A stretch of DNA of 34,856 nt from an uncultured Bacteroides sp. (lineage in GTDB: Bacteria; Bacteroidota; Bacteroidia; Chitinophagales; Chitinophagaceae), in the NCBI GenBank assembly GCA_902168085.1, contig CABHOP010000004.1, positions 1-34,856 on the forward strand, given 5' to 3'. Numbering within the stretch: position 1 is the stretch's first letter; every line of letters begins with the position of its first letter. This document shows positions 33,200 to 34,856 of this stretch, one piece after another. Both the position numbers and the translations under genes were made by a program. The notes below the pieces were generated by a model. The model saw nothing but the letters and a program-made list of their open reading frames with translations, ran no database searches and was not told where the DNA came from.

Positions 33200-34696
33200 T
33201 TACTTAGGCAGGGGAAAAATGCCGATTGTTAGTTTAGGTGGTGCCATGTCATAACGTATCACTTTATCCGGGCCGCTTACAGTAGCATTTTGAAACAGCC
33301 ATGGGTACAGCGCAGCAGGCGGTGCATCTGTATCCACTTCCCATTTATCTGTATTTGCCTTAGATGCTTCTCTGTCGAAAGGCAGACCTATTGCCGGGGT
33401 GGTAGCAGGGCTATCTATAGCATACAACAATGTTTTTCTTCTATGCTCATTATCTACATGCGTAAAGCACACACGTGCCTCGCGCCCGCGGGTGGTAAAG
33501 CGGTAAGCAAAAGCATCGTTTTTCATTAACCACCCCGCCACAGTGTGTATATTGGCTTTGGCCAGCTTGCCTTTTATGGTAATCTTTGCAGGTGTAACCT
33601 TAGGCACAAAGTTGATGCCATTTACTTCACCTTCGCCATTTGCATAAATAATAAAAGGGTCGGATATCGTCACTTCTGCACCGACATTGTTGTATTGACG
33701 CGTTAGCAATTCACAAATGATGGAAAATTCTGCCCGGCCGCCCGGTACGATAGCCTGTACAATAATTTGTGCTCCATTCTGCAAATCTTTTACTTTAGTA
33801 TCCGGCAAGAATTTTTGTAAAGAGCTGAATGGTAATTTAAAAGTACGGAATAAGCGCCCGTGAGGCTCCAGCTGCCCCAGTAATAATCCCGAGGGGGCTT
33901 TCTCATCAAAGTCGCCATTTTTATAGTACGCACCGCCTATAAAGCTCATGCCCATCATATCTCCCAATGTAGAAGGGTACATATAGTCGCCACTGTCTTC
34001 TAATGCGTTATACGCAATTTCGTCGCCATGCATAGACATGATAGTGCGCACATGGTATTGATATCGTTCTTTTTTAGCATCGGGTTTTATCTTTTCAAGC
34101 ACCGTCAGCTTGTCCATAAAGCTGGCAGTAGTTATGATTTCCATCGTGCCGTTTTTAGGGGCATATTCCTTTTTCCATTCTTCTTCAAAAGAATGGTTGT
34201 AGCGCGTAATGGCATAACTGCCGTTTTTGCCACCCCCGGCAAATAATATCAGGCCATCGGGCATGCCCGGAAATATCCGTAAAGTATTGGTAAACGATGC
34301 CGGAGATACATTTTCCTCTTTTTTCGTTGCTTTAATTTCCCCGTTCCTTTCCAGTGCCATGATGGTGCGTGTTTTGGCTACGGGGTCGCCTAAAACGAAT
34401 AAAAGGCCATGGTCTGCCATTGCAGATGCAAGCACTATAGTCGATTTGCTCACATCCAATGCAATAGTGTTTTGCGGATGGGCTTCGCGGCCTAAAATAT
34501 GTATGTGCAGCTTCGCGGTCTTTGCCTTATTATCATCGTGGCCGGTTATATAATACGTATAATTACTTGACCCGTGCCTGCCCGATTGCACACCGCCGAA
34601 GCTGTAACTTGAAACACTATCTATAATAATTTCCTGCGCTTTGCTATCGGATATATAAAGGGCTATAAAGAAAACCAGGATAAAAAATTTGCGCAT
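33200..34696 (-). CDS. Large secreted protein of unknown function
   Basis: A 498-residue exported protein. The ATG at 34696 begins a signal peptide (about 1-20, ending SKAQ); the longer frame from 34771 would put 25 residues before it. The mature sequence is beta-rich with repeated short strand-turn units, for example IALDVSKSTIVLASAMADHGLLFVLGDPV, split here as IALDVSKSTIVLASAMADHG and LLFVLGDPV. This suggests a propeller-like or Kelch-like layout, but no repeat signature is firm. There is no T9SS sorting domain or lipobox, so the periplasm is the likely place. It is the last gene before the adapter-contaminated contig end. Confidence 0.75.
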   Translation of the reverse strand: MRKFFILVFFIALYISDSKAQEIIIDSVSSYSFGGVQSGRHGSSNYTYYITGHDDNKAKTAKLHIHILGREAHPQNTIALDVSKSTIVLASAMADHGLLFVLGDPVAKTRTIMALERNGEIKATKKEENVSPASFTNTLRIFPGMPDGLILFAGGGKNGSYAITRYNHSFEEEWKKEYAPKNGTMEIITTASFMDKLTVLEKIKPDAKKERYQYHVRTIMSMHGDEIAYNALEDSGDYMYPSTLGDMMGMSFIGGAYYKNGDFDEKAPSGLLLGQLEPHGRLFRTFKLPFSSLQKFLPDTKVKDLQNGAQIIVQAIVPGGRAEFSIICELLTRQYNNVGAEVTISDPFIIYANGEGEVNGINFVPKVTPAKITIKGKLAKANIHTVAGWLMKNDAFAYRFTTRGREARVCFTHVDNEHRRKTLLYAIDSPATTPAIGLPFDREASKANTDKWEVDTDAPPAALYPWLFQNATVSGPDKVIRYDMAPPKLTIGIFPLPK

Positions 34697-34801
34697 ATTA
34701 ACGTACGAGTTTTTGGGAAACGAATATATGAAATTGAAGATAAGGTAAAGGCCCCCGGCAATAAATTGCATTTATTTTAAGTAATATTTATAAAACAACT
34801 C

Positions 34802-34856
34802 CTGTCTCTTATACACATCTCCGAGCCCACGAGACTAAGGCGAATCTCGTATGCCG
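34802..34856 (+). other. Illumina Nextera adapter and index (non-genomic)
   Basis: The sequence contains the Nextera mosaic end CTGTCTCTTATACACATCT (34802-34820) and the read-through CCGAGCCCACGAGAC (34821-34835). An 8-base index TAAGGCGA (34836-34843), known as N701, and the start of the P7 flow-cell sequence ATCTCGTATGCCG (34844-34856) follow. It is library sequence left on the contig end. Confidence 0.97.

Noticed and set aside
34697-34771. N-terminal extension of the 498-aa secreted protein
   Set aside because: It would place 25 residues before a standard signal peptide that starts at the ATG at 34696.

Overview
The window looks like a piece of a Bacteroidota chromosome, most likely from the Chitinophagaceae or a relative (family placement is inference). 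The evidence is a gldJ–porU–porV type IX secretion (T9SS) cluster, several secreted proteins with T9SS sorting domains, and promoters of the Bacteroidota form TTTG-N19/21-TAnnTTTG with little Shine-Dalgarno signal. It is an assembled contig with two technical edges. The left end breaks inside a gene that has a near-copy 25.9 kb away. The last 55 bases (34802-34856) are Illumina Nextera adapter plus index, not genomic DNA.

Layout. 1-317: cut-off secreted, pilin-like gene. 561-5524 (minus): a co-directional run of gldJ, murF, a 134-aa unknown, a BtrH-like C39-fold protein and a GtrA-like membrane protein. 5786-10830 (plus): porU and porV, the sortase and shuttle of T9SS, divergent from gldJ. 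10890-12791 (minus): ABC-F ATPase. 12924-15899 (plus): three-gene proton-translocating transhydrogenase operon. 15961-17130: two tandem EGF-like lipoproteins. 17247-22232: translation/transcription block with tRNA Thr-Tyr-Gly-Thr, tuf, tRNA-Trp, secE and nusG, interrupted by a multi-pass membrane protein and a class V aminotransferase. nusG ends at a strong terminator and is not followed by rplK.

22306-27090 (minus) is the most unusual region. It holds an 89-aa unknown, a 923-aa outer-membrane protein built like a chaperone-usher (two Ig-like domains, a barrel, two C-terminal beta-sandwich domains), a pilin-like secreted protein and a carboxypeptidase-regulatory-like protein. The pilin-like gene, its paralog at the left edge and the 89-aa gene share one promoter architecture: a matched -33/-7 pair preceded by four hexamer slots at 11-bp steps. 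I infer a co-regulated surface-fibre or surface-layer system that does not fit a standard annotated family.

27173-29008: pyrD and terC. 29129-32340: three T9SS cargo-type genes. One is interrupted by a single in-frame stop, one is little more than a signal peptide plus sorting domain, and one is an intact YD-repeat-like protein. 32442-34696: two secreted proteins of unknown function.
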